Positions 61,452 through 64,000 of a DNA stretch of 64,000 nt are shown here, piece by piece. The notes under the pieces were generated by a model, which saw only the letters and a list, made by a program, of their open reading frames with translations, had not been told where the DNA came from and ran no database searches. Source of the stretch: Actinomycetaceae bacterium (GTDB lineage Bacteria; Actinomycetota; Actinomycetes; Actinomycetales; Actinomycetaceae); NCBI GenBank assembly GCA_030540715.1, contig JAUNVQ010000010.1:1-64000 (forward strand), read 5' to 3'. Every line of letters starts with the position of its first letter. Positions within the stretch are counted from its first letter, which is position 1. Both the position numbers and the translations under genes were made by a program.

Positions 61452-63890
61452 CTAGTTCACCGAGATAGGTTGACGGGCACGTCCATAAGACATTGCCGCT
61501 AATCCACATCCCATTAACACAATCATGGCTGCTAACAGTGGTGCCGTCTGCTGACCTGTCTGGGCAAGTTTTGCACCAGTTGTTTGCTGAGGTTGCGCCT
61601 GGTGTGTTGGTGCAGCCTTCGGGTTGGGTACCGTGAAGTTGAACAGCGAGACGAGTGTCCCCTGGCCACCTTTCTTGCCAACCATCAGATTGTGCGAACC
61701 AGGTTCACTTGGAACCGTGAACACAGCTTTCGTTTTTCCGTCAGCAGTTGCCGCAGGAACAGCAATTGTTTGAGGCTTCGAGTGCAGCTCCACTACAGGT
61801 ATCTGATTGGGTACCAAACCCGTCAGTTCAACCGACACTTGTGTCCCTGGCGCCAACTCGGCACCATTTTTAATAGGTTTGCCAGCTGCATCAACAATTG
61901 CATCTACAGAGGGCGTTGTCAGAGCAGCTTCAGCGGCTTCGCGTGCCTTCTTTGAGGCTTCTTCTGTGGCCGCTTTGTCGCCGGCATCCTTTTCTGTGGC
62001 AACTTTTTCTGTAGCCGCTTTGTCGCCGGCTTCCTTACCACTCTTTTCCTTAGCTACTTTAGCTTTTGCGGCTTTTTCTTCAGCTACTTCAGGTGCCTTT
62101 ACCTGCGTGTTTTTACCATTCGAGACAACAAAACGATAGAATGCAGGATCCTTAAGAGCGACCTGGGTGATGCCAGTAGCTTTATCGCTAGCCTTGGAAG
62201 TTTCTGTCTTTTCGGAATCAGAAGATACTTGGCCAGCCTGATGAGTTGAAGCGCCCTTACTGGTTTGAGTGTCAGCAGATGGTTTATCGTCACCCTTAAG
62301 CTGAGCAGAGTTATTAGCCTTGCCATCAGCAGTCTTGGCACTATTTGTATTGGATGCTACCTCACCACTCTTTTGTATTCCTGTTTGCATTGTCGGTATC
62401 AGCATCAAAAGGTAGCGACCGTTATATTCAGGTGCTTTCAGTGTGAAATCAACCCACCCACGTTCTGAGGCTTTGGGAACACTCACTTCAACTAAGGAAG
62501 TCTTTTCATGAGCACCCTCAAAGGTCAACACTCCTTTTGGCTGCTCCCCTTCTTCGAAGCCACCAGCGCGAACACTCAGTTTTGCACTGGCAGGAATCGC
62601 CCCACCAGAGGTAACTGTTTTTCCATCTTCAAGTGCCACGCTATAAATGGTGGGTTCAGACAAGATGGGGTCAAGTGCCACAAAAGTAAACTCGACAGCT
62701 TTCTTTGCTCCTTCTTTACCAGCTTCGCTTCCTTTTTCAGAGATAACCATTTTGTGCTTGCCACCAACATTAGGGACTTTCACTTCAGCTGTTGCGATGC
62801 CTTTGTCATCGAATTTAACTGTCGATGCAACATCTTGTTCAGCATTATCAATACTGACAACAAGACCTTTATCTTTCTCGACACCTTCGACACTCAACTT
62901 CATCACAGAGTTTGGTTCAACTGCAGTATCTGACGAAATAGCTTTGCCATCATTATCAGTGACGTTCAACTTCAGCTCCACAACTTTTACTGCTTCCTTC
63001 GGTGCAGGTGCACTGCCCTTATTTTCCTTCACCTGCTCTTGGGTTTGTGTTTCAGTTCCCGTCTTTTCAGTGGTATTTACTGCAGGCTGTTTTGGTTCAG
63101 GGGCAGGCGCTGACGGTGCAGCTGCATGCGGATCTCCAAACCACGCACGATAAAAACTATTGAAGTTCTTATTGCCGTAGGTAGCACAGCCGCCGCTACC
63201 GCCAGGCTGATAGGGCGTGTAGTTGTACAGTGCAGCAGTTGCCGCATTTTCCATCTTGACCTTCGTACCACCACATGATCGAGAGGGATTGAAACCAACA
63301 TAACTTGTTCGTCCAGCCGCAAAGTTAAATGAGTGAGGCTGAAGACGATAACGCTGGAACTGGTGGGCTGCGTTGTACACCTGGTTGGCAAAACCGTAAT
63401 ATTTTTGGGCACATGGTGCACCATCGGGGCAACCGTAGCCCATTGCTGTGCGGTAACCGGACTGACCGTTGGCAACACTTGTAATCAACGACTGCTCTTT
63501 TTGAAGTGTTACTAACAGTACCTGCGGAGCTATATTGCAAGCCTGTGAAGTCTTCCAGATGATTGTCGCCGCAGACTCGTTAGCTGCCCCCACATAGGGT
63601 TTGGGGCAGAATTTGTCGGCAGGTCGGCTTTGTGTTGTCTGCCTATAATCCTTCAAGCAGGGAAGACCTTTAGCTGGTGCACAGTTTTTTCCCTGAACAT
63701 TCAGGAAGTCTTGAATCTGCTGAACAGACATCGTGGGAGACGATGTATAAAAATTATGATCAGCAATAATATTGCCAGGTTGAAATGATCCAGCAGCATC
63801 AGCCTGATTAACAGGCACTGCTACTAGAACAAGAGCGGCAAGCGAAAGACTTGCCACCATGATAATGAATGGCCTCACTAGACGGGTCAT
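61452..63890 (-). CDS. Secreted, sortase-anchored surface protein (LAQTG)
   Basis: An 812-residue surface protein from ATG 63890 with AAAGGTG upstream; the frame stays open further upstream but begins without a site. It has a signal peptide (about 1-32), then an N-terminal Cys-rich domain of about 240 residues (SSPTMSVQQIQDFLN, CLKDY, KTSQACNIAPQVLLVTLQKEQ) that resembles the actinobacterial hemagglutinin or lysozyme-like domain. Three or more Ig-like modules follow (VELKLNVTDNDGKAISSD, SVALEDGKTV), then an Ala/Lys/Glu repeat stalk (about 630-690), and the C-terminal signal LAQTG, hydrophobic helix and RARQ tail for sortase. It is likely cell-wall linked. No sortase gene is in the window. Confidence 0.85.
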   Translation of the reverse strand: MTRLVRPFIIMVASLSLAALVLVAVPVNQADAAGSFQPGNIIADHNFYTSSPTMSVQQIQDFLNVQGKNCAPAKGLPCLKDYRQTTQSRPADKFCPKPYVGAANESAATIIWKTSQACNIAPQVLLVTLQKEQSLITSVANGQSGYRTAMGYGCPDGAPCAQKYYGFANQVYNAAHQFQRYRLQPHSFNFAAGRTSYVGFNPSRSCGGTKVKMENAATAALYNYTPYQPGGSGGCATYGNKNFNSFYRAWFGDPHAAAPSAPAPEPKQPAVNTTEKTGTETQTQEQVKENKGSAPAPKEAVKVVELKLNVTDNDGKAISSDTAVEPNSVMKLSVEGVEKDKGLVVSIDNAEQDVASTVKFDDKGIATAEVKVPNVGGKHKMVISEKGSEAGKEGAKKAVEFTFVALDPILSEPTIYSVALEDGKTVTSGGAIPASAKLSVRAGGFEEGEQPKGVLTFEGAHEKTSLVEVSVPKASERGWVDFTLKAPEYNGRYLLMLIPTMQTGIQKSGEVASNTNSAKTADGKANNSAQLKGDDKPSADTQTSKGASTHQAGQVSSDSEKTETSKASDKATGITQVALKDPAFYRFVVSNGKNTQVKAPEVAEEKAAKAKVAKEKSGKEAGDKAATEKVATEKDAGDKAATEEASKKAREAAEAALTTPSVDAIVDAAGKPIKNGAELAPGTQVSVELTGLVPNQIPVVELHSKPQTIAVPAATADGKTKAVFTVPSEPGSHNLMVGKKGGQGTLVSLFNFTVPNPKAAPTHQAQPQQTTGAKLAQTGQQTAPLLAAMIVLMGCGLAAMSYGRARQPISVN

Positions 63891-64000
63891 TTCGCACCTT
63901 TCTACGATGTTACAAATGTGACACTTGGGGACAAAGTGGTAATTGTGACTAAACCATATTTTCCATAATCTGTCTAGCCAACCCCCTTGACAACACACCA

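Overview
The window looks like a low-to-middle GC actinobacterial chromosome, most probably from an Actinomycetaceae-like or bifidobacterium-like lineage; this is inferred and no species is claimed. Supporting features are a DtxR/IdeR regulator, tandem UspA, a gephyrin-like MoeA (Glp) beside rimJ and a GlpR-type membrane protein, DUF3027 next to a cold-shock protein, TPM-domain proteins with PspA, and a kinase/FHA/PP2C/transglutaminase/DUF58/MoxR/fibronectin cluster of the kind called PFNA in bifidobacteria. All intact genes read with the standard bacterial code.

Layout. (1) 1-6.2 kb is a decayed accessory region ending at a tRNA-Ala(CGC). It holds three orphan toxin-tail/immunity cassettes in different states of decay, a broken serine recombinase, an HNH-like relic, a small excisionase-like HTH protein fused out of frame to a toxin tail, two tiny paralogous membrane proteins, DUF4291, an isochorismatase-family hydrolase, and a 5'-truncated PEP carboxykinase fragment with an in-frame stop. 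(2) 6.5-12.7 kb is the conserved core block glpR-like / rimJ / glp(moeA-like), divergent from 5-formyl-THF cyclo-ligase, a SAF-domain protein and mscL. (3) 12.7-22 kb: a very large SF1-helicase-like protein whose catalytic motifs look eroded, a GHMP (galactokinase-like) sugar kinase, an aminotransferase next to tRNA-Arg(CCU), and a tandem UspA protein. (4) 22-30 kb: two paralogous secreted NlpC/P60 proteins with near-identical promoter elements, an AdhE whose alcohol-dehydrogenase half has lost three of four metal ligands, dtxR, serC and a coupled membrane protein. (5) 30-40 kb: a purine permease, DUF3027 + cold-shock gene, the TPM-TPM-pspA membrane-stress operon, and a NYN-domain protein. (6) 40-55 kb: one tightly overlapping leftward signalling/surface operon from a 2,005-residue Ig/FN3 surface protein down to FHA proteins and a Ser/Thr kinase. 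(7) 55-64 kb: a BCCT transporter beside fixX-fixC, lysS, a 97-bp tandem repeat with CRISPR-like palindromes but no cas genes, and a secreted LAQTG-anchored surface protein.

The most unusual points are the AdhE with a dismantled dehydrogenase half, the large helicase homologue lacking Walker A and nuclease residues, the orphan toxin/immunity array beside tRNA-Ala, the shared 24-bp promoter element of the two NlpC/P60 genes, and the orphan CRISPR-like repeats. I found no clear, complete, previously unknown multi-gene system. The TPM-TPM-PspA operon and the BCCT-FixX-FixC neighbourhood are the best candidates for incompletely described machinery.
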